In this document: positions 1 through 6,118 of the stretch, in pieces
Numbering within the stretch: the first letter of the stretch is position 1
Layout of the letters: every line of letters begins with the position of its first letter
DNA from: Dermatophilaceae bacterium
Lineage (GTDB): Bacteria > Actinomycetota > Actinomycetes > Actinomycetales > Dermatophilaceae
NCBI GenBank assembly: GCA_013361975.1
Contig: JABFXB010000062.1
Location: forward strand, 1 to 10,969
Direction: 5' to 3'
Length of the DNA stretch: 10,969 bases
Notes under the pieces: model-generated
Databases searched by the model: none
What the model saw: the letters and a program-made list of their open reading frames with translations, nothing else
Told to the model about the DNA's origin: nothing
Translations under genes and position numbers: made by a program

Positions 1-183
1 CTCCCCGGGACGCCCGCCGAGCTCCCACTCGAGCCCGACCGAGCCGAGGTATGCCGTCAGGCGGGCTTCCGCGTCGCCGCCGGGTCCGCCCCGGGTGGCC
101 CCGGGACGGCTGCCGTTGCTGGCGGGGCTGCCGGGGCTGCCGTTGCTGGCGGGGCTGCCGGGGCTGCCCGGGCTGCTGCTCAC
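1..183 (-). CDS. YbjN-domain protein, 5' part only
   Basis: The reading frame opens with GTG at 183-181, overlapping the mshA stop as GTGA, and runs without a stop to the window edge, giving 61 residues. The first 36 residues are low-complexity Ser/Pro/Gly/Asn containing two copies of the nonapeptide SPGSPASNG. A conventional sequence follows (residues 38-61), with AEARLTAYLGSVGLEWEL. This resembles the beginning of the YbjN domain found in the gene after mshA in many actinobacteria (Rv0487 in M. tuberculosis). YbjN proteins are small, chaperone-like proteins of unknown exact role. The four-base overlap suggests translational coupling to mshA, since no good Shine-Dalgarno is visible. The assignment rests on a short stretch plus gene order. 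An alternative start just before residue 38 cannot be excluded, although no ATG or GTG is available there. Confidence 0.62.
   Translation of the reverse strand, partial: MSSSPGSPGSPASNGSPGSPASNGSRPGATRGGPGGDAEARLTAYLGSVGLEWELGGRPGE
108..168. repeat. 27-bp tandem repeat inside the YbjN-gene N-terminus
   Basis: A 27-bp unit occurs at 108-134 and again, identically, at 135-161, with the first seven bases of a third copy at 162-168. Because 27 is a multiple of three, each copy adds nine residues (SPGSPASNG) in the minus-strand frame, so copy-number changes would keep the reading frame. The repeat lies in the disordered N-terminal extension, upstream of the folded domain. Confidence 0.85.
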
Positions 184-1499
184 GGGATGACCGCCGTCGG
201 GACGCCGACGAGGCTCTGCCCCTCGTCGATGGGCGACTCCGCCGACCCGGTCGCGCGCTCGTGGATCGCCTGGCGGTAGACCTCGAGCAGCCGGTCGGTC
301 GTGGCCGCCCACCCGAACTGCGCCGCGTGGCGCACGGCGGCCGCCCCCAGCTCGAGGCGCCGGTCGTCGTCGCGCAGCAGCGACTCGACGGCATCGGTCC
401 AGTCGGGGATGCCGTGGCCGTCGACCAGCACGCCGGCCTCGCCGACCGCGGTCGGCAGTCCGCCGACCTGCGCGGCGACGACGGGCGTGCCGCACGCCTG
501 GGCCTCGATGGCGACGAGCCCGAACGACTCGGAGTAGCTCGGCACGAGGACGAGGTCGGCGGCGCGGTACCACTGCGCGAGCACGGGGCGGTCGACCGGC
601 CGGACGAACCGGACGACGTCGTCGATGCCGAGGGTGCGCGCAAGCTCCTCGAGCTCGTGCGGACGGGTCAGGCCGCTGCCGCTGGGTCCACCGAGCACGG
701 CGACGGTGAGGTGCTCGCGGCGGGTGGGGTCACGGCGCAGCAGCTCGCCGGCCACCCGGAGCAGCACGTCGGGCGCCTTGAGCGGCTGGATGCGGCCGAC
801 GAAGAGGAGCAGTCGGCCGTCGACGGGCAGGCCGAGCTCTCGGCGTGCGGCGAGCCGGTCGCCCGGGGTGAAGGTCGACAGGTCGACGCCCGGAGGAACG
901 ACGGACACCTTGGCCGGCGGGGCGGCATACAGCTCGACGAGCTCGCGGGCCTCGTCGTCGGTGTTGGCGATGAGCCGGTCGGCGGCCTCGACGACCTGGA
1001 CCTCTCCGATCTCGCGGCCGCGCGGCTCGGGGAGGTCGCCGTCGGCGAGGTGGAGGTTCTTGACGCGGGCCATCGTGTGCATCGTGTGCACCAGCGCGAC
1101 GCGCCAGCGGTCGGCGGCGAGCCAGCCGACCTGTCCCGAGAGCCAGTAGTGCGAGTGCACGAGGTCGTAGTGGTCCTCGGGCACGGACAGGCCCGCCTGC
1201 ATGATGCCGGCCGAGAAGGCGCACAGCTGGCCGGGGAGGTCCTCCTTGGCGAGCCCCTCGTAGGGCCCCGACGTCACGTGGCGCACGGTCACGCCCGGCG
1301 TCAGCTCGACCTCGACGGGGGTCTCGCCCGTGGTGCGGCGGGTGAAGATGTCGACCTCGACCCCGCGCGTCGCGAGCTCGCGTGCCGTCTCGGCGACGTA
1401 GACGTTGAGACCGCCGGCGTCACCGGTGCCGGGCTGCTCGAGCGGCGAGGTGTGGACGCTGATCATCGCCACCCGCCTCGGATCGGCCACCATCGGCAT
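180..1499 (-). CDS. mshA: D-inositol-3-phosphate glycosyltransferase MshA
   Basis: MshA catalyses the first step of mycothiol synthesis, moving GlcNAc from UDP-GlcNAc onto 1L-myo-inositol 1-phosphate in the cytoplasm. The protein is a GT-B fold, family GT4 retaining glycosyltransferase of 439 residues, the usual size. The N-terminal domain has the acceptor loop GDAGGLNVYV (residues 27-35). The C-terminal domain has the nucleotide-sugar signature VPSYSESFGLVAIEAQACGTPVV with the E-x7-E arrangement. I chose the ATG at 1499-1497, which has AGGA seven bases upstream and lies about 30 bases after a SigR-like promoter. The ATG at 1493 is also possible, with GAAGGG before it. The frame stays open upstream to 1649, but that part runs through the palindrome and promoter and is not protein-like. 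The gene is coupled by a GTGA overlap to the YbjN gene downstream, the same order as in mycobacteria. Confidence 0.95.
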   Translation of the reverse strand: MPMVADPRRVAMISVHTSPLEQPGTGDAGGLNVYVAETARELATRGVEVDIFTRRTTGETPVEVELTPGVTVRHVTSGPYEGLAKEDLPGQLCAFSAGIMQAGLSVPEDHYDLVHSHYWLSGQVGWLAADRWRVALVHTMHTMARVKNLHLADGDLPEPRGREIGEVQVVEAADRLIANTDDEARELVELYAAPPAKVSVVPPGVDLSTFTPGDRLAARRELGLPVDGRLLLFVGRIQPLKAPDVLLRVAGELLRRDPTRREHLTVAVLGGPSGSGLTRPHELEELARTLGIDDVVRFVRPVDRPVLAQWYRAADLVLVPSYSESFGLVAIEAQACGTPVVAAQVGGLPTAVGEAGVLVDGHGIPDWTDAVESLLRDDDRRLELGAAAVRHAAQFGWAATTDRLLEVYRQAIHERATGSAESPIDEGQSLVGVPTAVIP

Positions 1500-1533
1500 C
1501 CCTTCGTCCTGCTCACACGTGCTCCCCCGACTC

Positions 1534-1560
1534 AACCACACCCACGATTCGATGTATTCC
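1534..1560 (-). promoter_or_regulatory. SigR/SigH-type promoter for mshA
   Basis: On the minus strand GGAAT (1560-1556) is followed by a 19-base spacer and GTT (1536-1534). This fits the consensus of SigR (Streptomyces) and SigH (Mycobacterium), the ECF sigma factors for thiol-oxidative stress, GGAAT-N18/19-GTT. Transcription would start about 28-30 bases before the mshA ATG. mshA is a known SigR target in Streptomyces, so the context agrees. The -35 lies inside one arm of the inverted repeat at 1549-1591. Confidence 0.68.
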
Positions 1561-1591
1561 GCGGTCACGGGGTGACCGCGGAATACATCGA
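1549..1591. repeat. Perfect 20+20 bp inverted repeat between mshA and the methyltransferase gene
   Basis: Arms 1549-1568 and 1572-1591 are exact reverse complements, separated by GGG. Each arm contains GGAATAC/GTATTCC, so two GGAAT elements face outward. It sits between divergent genes, so it is not a simple terminator. It could be an operator or an RNA hairpin for a transcript reading through. Only the mshA-facing GGAAT has a GTT at the right distance. Confidence 0.9.
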
Positions 1592-1621
1592 CCGGAACGT
1601 CTCGATGGGAAGCACACCGCG

Positions 1622-1627
1622 TACGCT
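1622..1627 (+). promoter_or_regulatory. -10 box (TACGCT) for a leaderless methyltransferase transcript
   Basis: TACGCT matches TANNNT and ends six bases before the GTG start at 1634. No Shine-Dalgarno is visible before that GTG. This is the spacing expected when transcription begins at the start codon itself. No convincing -35 is seen. Confidence 0.45.
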
Positions 1628-1633
1628 CGCGGC

Positions 1634-2434
1634 GTGGCCCGCCCAGCACGCCCCGTGGGGACCATCACGCGCGGGACGACCAACCCCAACCGGCTGCGCC
1701 GCTGCGACCGGTGGATCGCCGGCCCGCAGGCGTGGCGGCTCCGGCGTGCGGCCGCCCCACCGGTCGTCGTCGACCTCGGCTACGGCGCCTCCCCGATCAC
1801 CGCCGTCGAGCTGCACGATCGGCTGCAGCGCGTACGGCCCGACGTGCACGTGGTCGGCATCGAGATCGACCCCGAGCGCGTCGCCGCAGGACGGCCGCTC
1901 GAGCGCGAGCGCCTGACGTTCCGGCTCGGCGGCTTCGAGGTGCCCCTCGACGGCGGCGCACGGCCCACCGTCGTGCGCGCCTTCAACGTGCTGCGCCAGT
2001 ACGCCGAGCACGAGGTCGCCGACGCCTGGGCCCTCGTGCAGGGGCGCCTCGCGCCCGACGGCCTGCTCGTCGACGGCACGTGCGACGAGATCGGCCGGCG
2101 GGCCTCCTGGGTCGCCGTCGACGCCTCGGGCCCTCTCAGCCTCACCATCTCGCTGCGGATTGGCGGGCTGGGGCGCCCCTCGGACGTCGCCGAGCGGCTG
2201 CCCAAGTCGCTCATCCACCGCAACGTGCCGGGCGAGCCCGTCCACGCCTTCCTGTCCGACCTCGACGACGCGTGGGCCCGCAGCGCGCCGCAGTCCTCCT
2301 GGGGTGCGCGCCAGCGTTTTCTGGCCATGTGCGAGGACGTACGCCGTCGCTGGCCGCTGCTCGACGGGCCGTCACGCTGGCGGCTGGGTGAGGTGACAGT
2401 CGACTGGTCGGCCGTGGCGCCGGGCGTCCGCTGA
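1634..2434 (+). CDS. Class I SAM-dependent methyltransferase, substrate unknown
   Basis: The protein has 266 residues and a Rossmann-type SAM-binding core. Motif I is VVVDLGYGASP (residues 44-54), and the acidic end of the second strand is GIEIDPERV (75-83), with E77 expected to bind the SAM ribose hydroxyls. A later strand, LAPDGLLVDGTCDEIGRR, and an aromatic C-terminal region rich in Trp may shape the substrate site. Motif I is DLGYGASP rather than the commoner DxGxGxG. The start is a GTG with no visible ribosome-binding site, probably leaderless. It is transcribed away from mshA, and the intergenic gap of about 134 bp holds the large inverted repeat. I do not recognise a characterised relative, and neither the sequence nor the neighbours fix the substrate. 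Confidence 0.85.
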   Translation: MARPARPVGTITRGTTNPNRLRRCDRWIAGPQAWRLRRAAAPPVVVDLGYGASPITAVELHDRLQRVRPDVHVVGIEIDPERVAAGRPLERERLTFRLGGFEVPLDGGARPTVVRAFNVLRQYAEHEVADAWALVQGRLAPDGLLVDGTCDEIGRRASWVAVDASGPLSLTISLRIGGLGRPSDVAERLPKSLIHRNVPGEPVHAFLSDLDDAWARSAPQSSWGARQRFLAMCEDVRRRWPLLDGPSRWRLGEVTVDWSAVAPGVR

Positions 2435-2563
2435 ACCTCTTGAGCCCTGCCGGTGGGGCGCCGATTCGCGTCGAACGTGGGACCGGACCACCCCAAACGG
2501 GACAGGTCGGGCACTCGGGCAACTCACAGGATGATCAGTCGACCCGGTCCCCCGCCGTCGGCG

Positions 2564-2569
2564 TAGCAT
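2564..2569 (+). promoter_or_regulatory. -10 box (TAGCAT) for the MEDS/ATPase gene
   Basis: TAGCAT fits TANNNT and ends seven bases before the ATG at 2577, which has no Shine-Dalgarno. A weak TCGACC -35 lies 19 bases upstream, at 2539-2544. A leaderless transcript is the simplest reading. The rest of the 142-bp gap shows no recognisable element. Confidence 0.45.
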
Positions 2570-2576
2570 CAGCACC

Positions 2577-3554
2577 ATGTCGCTCGACGGCATGACCGCC
2601 TGGGGGCGAGGCCATGCAGTGAGTTTCTACGCACTCGACAGTGAGGGTACCGACGCCGTCGCGCGCTTCGTCGCGGACGGCTGGCACCGCGACGAGTGCG
2701 TCATCGTCGTGGCGGCGGCCGACCACCAGGCCGCCCTGGACTCCCTCCTCGCCCGACGCGGCGAGGACCCCGCAGGGCGTGCCGCCGCGGGTCGCTACAT
2801 CGTGATCGACGCCGACGAGGCCCTGGGCGAGATCGTCGTCGACGACGCCGTCGACGCAGACCGCTTCATGTCCCGCGTCGGCGAGGTCATCTCGGAGGTG
2901 GGGGCTGACGGCGTGCCGATCCGAGCCTTCGGCGAGATGGTCGCCCTGCTGTGGCAGCGGGGCCAGGTCGAGCACGCCATCGAGCTCGAGCTGCTGTGGA
3001 ACCAGCTGCTCCGCGAGCACGACTTCTCCCTGCTCTGCGCCTACCCCACCGGTGTCCTCGACCGTGCCGAGCTCGTCGACGTCCGCCGCGTGTGCGACCT
3101 GCACACCGACCTGCTGCCCACGGGTGGCTCGGCCCCTGCCGACGGCGGGGTGCAGGACGAGGGCCACGCCTGCTCGCGCGTCTACCTCCCGACGCCGGAG
3201 TCCGTGCCGGCCGCCCGGCACTTCGTCGTCGACGTGCTGCGCGCCTGGGGTCACGCCGAGCTCGTGCCCGACGCCGCGCTCATCGTGTCCGAGCTGGCCA
3301 CCAACGCCCTGCACCACGCCGGCTCCCCGTTCCGCGCCGTGGTCGACCGGCGGCGCGGAGGCCTGCGGGTCGGTGTCGAGGACGCGACCGAGACCCCGCT
3401 TCAGCGGCGCGCGGTCACGATGGACGACGTCAGCGGCCGCGGGGTGCACATCGTCGAGGCGCTCGCGGAGCGGTGGGGCGCCAGCCCCCTGCCCGGTGGC
3501 AAGGTCGTCTGGGCAGAGCTGTCCCTGGGCTCAGCCACCTCACGCGTCGGCTGA
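2577..3554 (+). CDS. MEDS-domain sensor fused to RsbW-like ATPase (RsbA-type anti-sigma regulator)
   Basis: This is a 325-residue, two-domain cytoplasmic protein. Residues about 10-170 form a MEDS domain, the sensory domain named after methanogen/methylotroph DcmR, with the typical stretch AFGEMVALLWQRGQ and later FSLLCAYPTG. Residues about 200-322 form a GHKL ATPase of the HATPase_c_2 (RsbW) type. The N box is ELATNALHH with the Mg-binding N243, and the G box is SGRGVHIVEALAERWG (286-301). There is no DHp/His phosphoacceptor helix, so it is better seen as an anti-sigma or anti-anti-sigma switch kinase than as a classical histidine kinase. A linker of about 30 residues, rich in Gly/Pro/Asp, joins the domains. 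No partner sigma factor or antagonist is adjacent. The partners and the signal sensed by MEDS are unknown. Confidence 0.87.
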   Translation: MSLDGMTAWGRGHAVSFYALDSEGTDAVARFVADGWHRDECVIVVAAADHQAALDSLLARRGEDPAGRAAAGRYIVIDADEALGEIVVDDAVDADRFMSRVGEVISEVGADGVPIRAFGEMVALLWQRGQVEHAIELELLWNQLLREHDFSLLCAYPTGVLDRAELVDVRRVCDLHTDLLPTGGSAPADGGVQDEGHACSRVYLPTPESVPAARHFVVDVLRAWGHAELVPDAALIVSELATNALHHAGSPFRAVVDRRRGGLRVGVEDATETPLQRRAVTMDDVSGRGVHIVEALAERWGASPLPGGKVVWAELSLGSATSRVG

Positions 3555-3590
3555 GCCACCCGTCGTCCCCGCCGACCCCCCGAGCGCGCA

Positions 3591-3614
3591 TATGCCGCCG
3601 GGCCCGGCGGCATA
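3591..3614. terminator. 24-bp perfect palindrome at a convergent junction
   Basis: Two 12-bp arms (TATGCCGCCGGG and its complement) abut with no loop, 36 bp after the stop of the plus-strand MEDS gene and 28 bp after the stop of the minus-strand cupin gene. The position suits a bidirectional terminator of the actinobacterial type that lacks a U-tract. The palindrome carries one ATATGCC and one GGCATAC copy of the motif seen elsewhere in the window. Terminator function is inferred from position and symmetry. Confidence 0.5.
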
Positions 3615-3642
3615 CGTGGTCTGTTGCTGTGGTCGGCCCGCG

Positions 3643-4101
3643 TCAGCGGACGTAGTCGTCCTCGAGCCGCTCGATGTCGGCCTCGTCGAAGTGGCCGAAG
3701 CCGACCTCGAGCAGGCGGCCGGGACGGTCGCCGGAGTTGCCCATGCGGTGGATCGAGTTCCGCGGCACCCACACGGTCTCGCCCGGCTGGGCGCTCCACG
3801 AGCGGTCGCCGACGGTGACGTCGATGGGGACGTCGAGCACCTGCCACATCTCGCCGCGGTGGTCGTGGCGCTGGAGCGAGAGACGGTGGCCGGGCTGCAC
3901 CGTGATGATCTTGACCGTGACCTGCTCGTTGGAGACGAACTGCTGGAACTGGCCCCAGGGGCGCTCGGCCACGAAGATGTCGTCGGCGGGGTTGCGGTCG
4001 CCCAGGTCGTAGTCGTCGGGCGTGTGCGCCGGCCCCAGCTCGTGGTCGTGCTGGTGCGGGTCGAGCGCGGAGACGCTGCCAGCCCGGTGCTGGTCGGTCA
4101 T
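3643..4101 (-). CDS. Stand-alone phosphomannose isomerase type II cupin
   Basis: This 152-residue protein matches the C-terminal cupin of bifunctional mannose-1-phosphate guanylyltransferase/phosphomannose isomerases. The motifs in order are ERPWGQFQQF (46-55), VKIITVQPGHRLSLQRHDHRGEMWQVL (63-89) and PGETVWVPRNSIHRMGN (106-122). H79, H81, E84 or nearby and H118 are the expected metal ligands. The likely reaction is mannose-6-phosphate to fructose-6-phosphate, but lone cupins of this family are rarely tested, and other sugar-nucleotide or sensing roles are possible. The N-terminal 30 residues are His- and Asp-rich and unlike the family. I chose the ATG at 4101 because GGGGGA lies just before it; an in-frame upstream ATG at 4152 would add a poorly protein-like 17 residues. 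It is the last gene of a minus-strand run, 82 bp after DUF2516. Confidence 0.8.
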   Translation of the reverse strand: MTDQHRAGSVSALDPHQHDHELGPAHTPDDYDLGDRNPADDIFVAERPWGQFQQFVSNEQVTVKIITVQPGHRLSLQRHDHRGEMWQVLDVPIDVTVGDRSWSAQPGETVWVPRNSIHRMGNSGDRPGRLLEVGFGHFDEADIERLEDDYVR

Positions 4102-4183
4102 GGTTCCCCCATCGTCGGTGAGTGCCCAGTGTGCCCTACCGGGGCGGCCCACCCGAACCGGATGCCGGGACGACGACGGGTGT

Positions 4184-4498
4184 TCACCAGCCCCCGCTGG
4201 ACCGGCCTCCGATGCCGCGCACCTGGCGAAGGGCCGGGCGGACGTCGGCGAGGTACACGGCCGCGCCGACGAAGGCGATCAGGCCGAAGAGGCTCAGCGG
4301 GTTGAAGAGGGTCACGAAACCGATCGCGAGCGCCACCCCGAGGATCGCGAGCCAGAAGGTACGCGTGCGCTTGCCCGCGGCGACGTATGCCTTGTCGGGG
4401 TGGCGCAGGGCGTCGACGAACGCGAAGACCTCGCAGCCGAGCGCGACCGCCCCGAGCACGAGGAGGACGACGTTCTGGAACCCCGAGTACAGCTGCAT
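4184..4498 (-). CDS. DUF2516 family small membrane protein
   Basis: The protein has 104 residues and about three hydrophobic segments: residues 8-28, about 47-66, and about 68-86. Between the first two lies a basic stretch, DALRHPDKAYVAAGKRTR, typical of the family. The ADVRPALRQ motif ends the membrane part, and a Gly/Ser-rich tail follows. DUF2516 proteins are actinobacterial, inner-membrane and without known function. In M. tuberculosis the relative Rv0476 lies immediately after hbhA; here dtd and the asparaginase gene are interposed. The ATG is preceded by TACGCT at six bases, and no Shine-Dalgarno is visible, so the transcript may be leaderless. Confidence 0.85.
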   Translation of the reverse strand: MQLYSGFQNVVLLVLGAVALGCEVFAFVDALRHPDKAYVAAGKRTRTFWLAILGVALAIGFVTLFNPLSLFGLIAFVGAAVYLADVRPALRQVRGIGGRSSGGW

Positions 4499-4504
4499 GG
4501 ACGA

Positions 4505-4510
4505 AGCGTA
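4505..4510 (-). promoter_or_regulatory. -10 box (TACGCT) for DUF2516
   Basis: On the minus strand TACGCT ends six bases before the ATG, identical in sequence and spacing to the box before the methyltransferase gene. It suggests that DUF2516 has its own leaderless promoter in the 51-bp gap after dtd. Confidence 0.42.
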
Positions 4511-4518
4511 ACGCGCGC

Positions 4519-4536
4519 CGCTGAGAGCTCCCAGCG
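4519..4536 (-). terminator. Short hairpin after dtd
   Basis: On the minus strand CGCTGG and TCAGCG can pair around GAGCTC, with one G-U pair, 14 bases after the dtd stop and before the DUF2516 -10 box. The stem is short and has no U-tract, so termination or attenuation is only a possibility. Confidence 0.25.
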
Positions 4537-4549
4537 TTCTCCCAGACGT

Positions 4550-4975
4550 CTACGCGTCGACGACCAAGGTCACCGGGCCGTCGCCCACGAGCGAGACCTC
4601 CATCATCGCGCCGAAGCGGCCCTGCTCGACCTCGACGCCCCGCCCGCGAAGGGCGTCGACGAGGGCGGCGACCAGTGGCTCCGCCACCGGGCCGGGGGCG
4701 GCGGCGCTCCACGACGGCCGACGGCCCTTGCGCGTGTCGGCGTAGAGCGTGAACTGGCTGACGACGAGCACGGGGGCGCCCGCGTCGACGAGGCTCTGTT
4801 CGTCGCGCAGGATGCGCAGCTCGGCGATCTTGCGCGCCATGCGCTCGACCTGCTCGGGTCCGTCGTCGTGGGTGACGCCGACGAGGGCGAGCAGCCCGGC
4901 GCGGTCGATCGCGCCGACGACCTCACCGTCGACCTCGACGCGCGCGCTCGTGACGCGCTGCAGAACCGCTCTCAC
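4550..4975 (-). CDS. dtd: D-aminoacyl-tRNA deacylase
   Basis: Dtd hydrolyses D-aminoacyl-tRNAs and glycyl-tRNA(Ala), keeping D-amino acids and mischarged glycine out of proteins. It acts as a cytoplasmic homodimer. The 141-residue length and the N-terminus MRAVLQRVTSARVEV are typical of the family. The active-site motif SQFTLY is at residues 73-78. The C-terminal cross-subunit motif is GDGPVT with the Gly-Pro pair at 133-134; most family members have NDGPVT here, so the Gly for Asn is a mild variation. The start is GTG, 11 bases after the asparaginase stop. A 12-bp palindrome GAGGCCGGCCTC (4977-4988) covers that gap, including the only GAGG that could serve as ribosome-binding site. Co-transcription with the asparaginase gene is likely. 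Confidence 0.95.
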   Translation of the reverse strand: MRAVLQRVTSARVEVDGEVVGAIDRAGLLALVGVTHDDGPEQVERMARKIAELRILRDEQSLVDAGAPVLVVSQFTLYADTRKGRRPSWSAAAPGPVAEPLVAALVDALRGRGVEVEQGRFGAMMEVSLVGDGPVTLVVDA

Positions 4976-4986
4976 CGAGGCCGGCC

Positions 4987-5979
4987 TCAGATGCCGACGG
5001 CGACGACGGCCCCGACGGGCTGCCCGTGGCCGAGCACCGGTGCCTGCTCGAGCACGGCGAGCACCTCGTCACTGCCGACGCCGATGCGGCGCAGCACGGC
5101 GGCGAGCACGACGCTCCGCGCCCGTGAGGTGCCGTCGGCGACCTTGACGGCGATCCCGCGTCCGTCGCGCAGGCCGACCGCGTAGACGGCCTCGGCGCCG
5201 TCCTTGGCGACCAGCCCGTCGACGCCGCGGATGAGGGTGGTGACGTCGCGCTGGGTGCCGCCGAGGTACTCGGGGAAGTCGCGGATCGCTCGGGCGATCT
5301 TGGCCTCCGGGCCGTCGGTGGCCGACGCGATGCGGCCGAACGCGCGCGCGAGGGCGCTCAGCGGGACGGCGTGGATCGGCGCACCGCAGCCGTCGACCGC
5401 GACGGCGGCGGGCTCGGCCCCGGTCAGCTCGCGCACGGTGTCGGCGACGGCCGTCTGCAGCGGGTGCGACGGGTCGCGGTAGGTCTCGAGGTCCCACCCG
5501 TTGGCGACGCACGTGGCGAGCATCGAGGCGTGCTTTCCTGAGCAGTTCTGCACGATGGACTGCTTCGGCTTGCCCTCCGCGATCCAGGCGATGCGCGCGG
5601 CGTCGTCGTAGGGGTAGTCGGGCGTGTTCTGCAGGGCGGTCTCGGCGAGGTCGGCGCCGGCGAGGATCTCGCGGGCCGCGTCGACGTGGAACTGCTCCCC
5701 CGAGTGGCTCGCGCACGCGAGCGAGAGCAGCCGCCCGTCGGTGTCGAGGCCGCTGCGCACCATCGCGAGGGCCTGGAGCGGCTTGCTCGAGCTGCGCGGG
5801 AAGACGGGCCCGCTCGCGTCGCCGATCTCGAGCTCGACGGAGCCGTCGGGCGCCGTGACGACCGCGGTGCCGTGGTGCACCGACTCGACGAACCCGGCTC
5901 GCACGACATGGGCGACGACCGGTGCTGCGGCGAGTGCCGCGCTGACGGGGGTGGGCGGGGAGGCAACGTGTTCCGACAC
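4987..5979 (-). CDS. Asparaginase (asparaginase II / AnsA-ReAV family)
   Basis: The predicted reaction is hydrolysis of L-asparagine to aspartate and ammonia. The protein of 330 residues belongs to the class typified by Rhizobium etli ReAV, unrelated to E. coli AnsA/B. The Ser-x-x-Lys motif is RSSSKPL (S63-K66). ASHSGEQFH (91-98) follows. The zinc-site pieces NCSGKH (C146, K149) and DGCGAP (C198) are all present, as known for ReAV. I chose the GTG at 5979: the sequence just upstream (6056-6081) is a terminator-like hairpin, and the longer frame back to 6063 encodes a stretch with a rare ATA codon. CATACT lies seven bases before the GTG, so the mRNA may be leaderless. It is followed at 11 bp by dtd. 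Family naming is firm; activity on asparagine is inferred. Confidence 0.9.
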   Translation of the reverse strand: MSEHVASPPTPVSAALAAAPVVAHVVRAGFVESVHHGTAVVTAPDGSVELEIGDASGPVFPRSSSKPLQALAMVRSGLDTDGRLLSLACASHSGEQFHVDAAREILAGADLAETALQNTPDYPYDDAARIAWIAEGKPKQSIVQNCSGKHASMLATCVANGWDLETYRDPSHPLQTAVADTVRELTGAEPAAVAVDGCGAPIHAVPLSALARAFGRIASATDGPEAKIARAIRDFPEYLGGTQRDVTTLIRGVDGLVAKDGAEAVYAVGLRDGRGIAVKVADGTSRARSVVLAAVLRRIGVGSDEVLAVLEQAPVLGHGQPVGAVVAVGI

Positions 5980-5986
5980 GCCCCGC

Positions 5987-5992
5987 AGTATG
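5987..5992 (-). promoter_or_regulatory. Possible -10 box (CATACT) for the asparaginase-dtd operon
   Basis: On the minus strand CATACT ends seven bases before the GTG start. It keeps the two most conserved -10 positions (A2, T6) but lacks the first T. It overlaps a GTATGCC/GGCATAC motif copy (5988-5994), so the box may be coincidental. Confidence 0.3.
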
Positions 5993-6055
5993 CCGGAGCG
6001 GGCCGAGGGCGCCTCCGGGGAGGTCGCGTGCAGGGCCGGCCCCGGACGCGACGAA

Positions 6056-6081
6056 GCCGCCACCCGGATTCGGGTGACGGC
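6056..6081 (-). terminator. Hairpin terminator after the HBHA-like gene
   Basis: Read on the minus strand, an 11-bp stem (GCCGTCACCCG with CGGGTGGCGGC, loop AATC) pairs fully with one U-G wobble, then TTCGTC follows. In plus-strand RNA the same position would be a C-A mismatch, so the hairpin favours minus-strand transcripts. It lies about 38 bases after the stop of the HBHA-like gene, before the asparaginase start. Confidence 0.6.
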
Positions 6082-6118
6082 CTCGTGCGGAGGGGAAGCT
6101 GTCGCGCGAAGCGGCGGC

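Noticed and set aside
1580..1602. A second SigR-type promoter facing the methyltransferase
   Set aside because: The plus-strand GGAAT (1580-1584) has no GTT 18-19 bases downstream; the nearest GTC is at 14. It may exist only because of the palindrome.
1500..1649. Extension of mshA by 50 codons upstream
   Set aside because: It would translate the inverted repeat and the SigR-like promoter. The ATG at 1499 has a suitable ribosome-binding site and gives the usual protein length.
51..1916. A 621-codon plus-strand open frame across mshA
   Set aside because: It runs antisense to mshA, is very rich in Arg/Gly/Ala/Asp without family motifs, and its length follows from the G/C-rich third positions of the real gene on the other strand.
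2435..2576. Possible SigB-type promoter before the MEDS/ATPase gene
   Set aside because: No GTTT-N15/17-GGGTA match was found. Only the TAGCAT box near the start codon stands out.
3052..5185. Plus-strand frames of 417 and 387 codons over the cupin, DUF2516 and dtd genes
   Set aside because: They are antisense or out of frame to recognised genes and show no conserved motif.
5980..6063. Extension of the asparaginase by 28 codons
   Set aside because: The extension overlaps the hairpin terminator of the preceding gene and includes a rare ATA codon. Family proteins begin near the GTG-proximal region.
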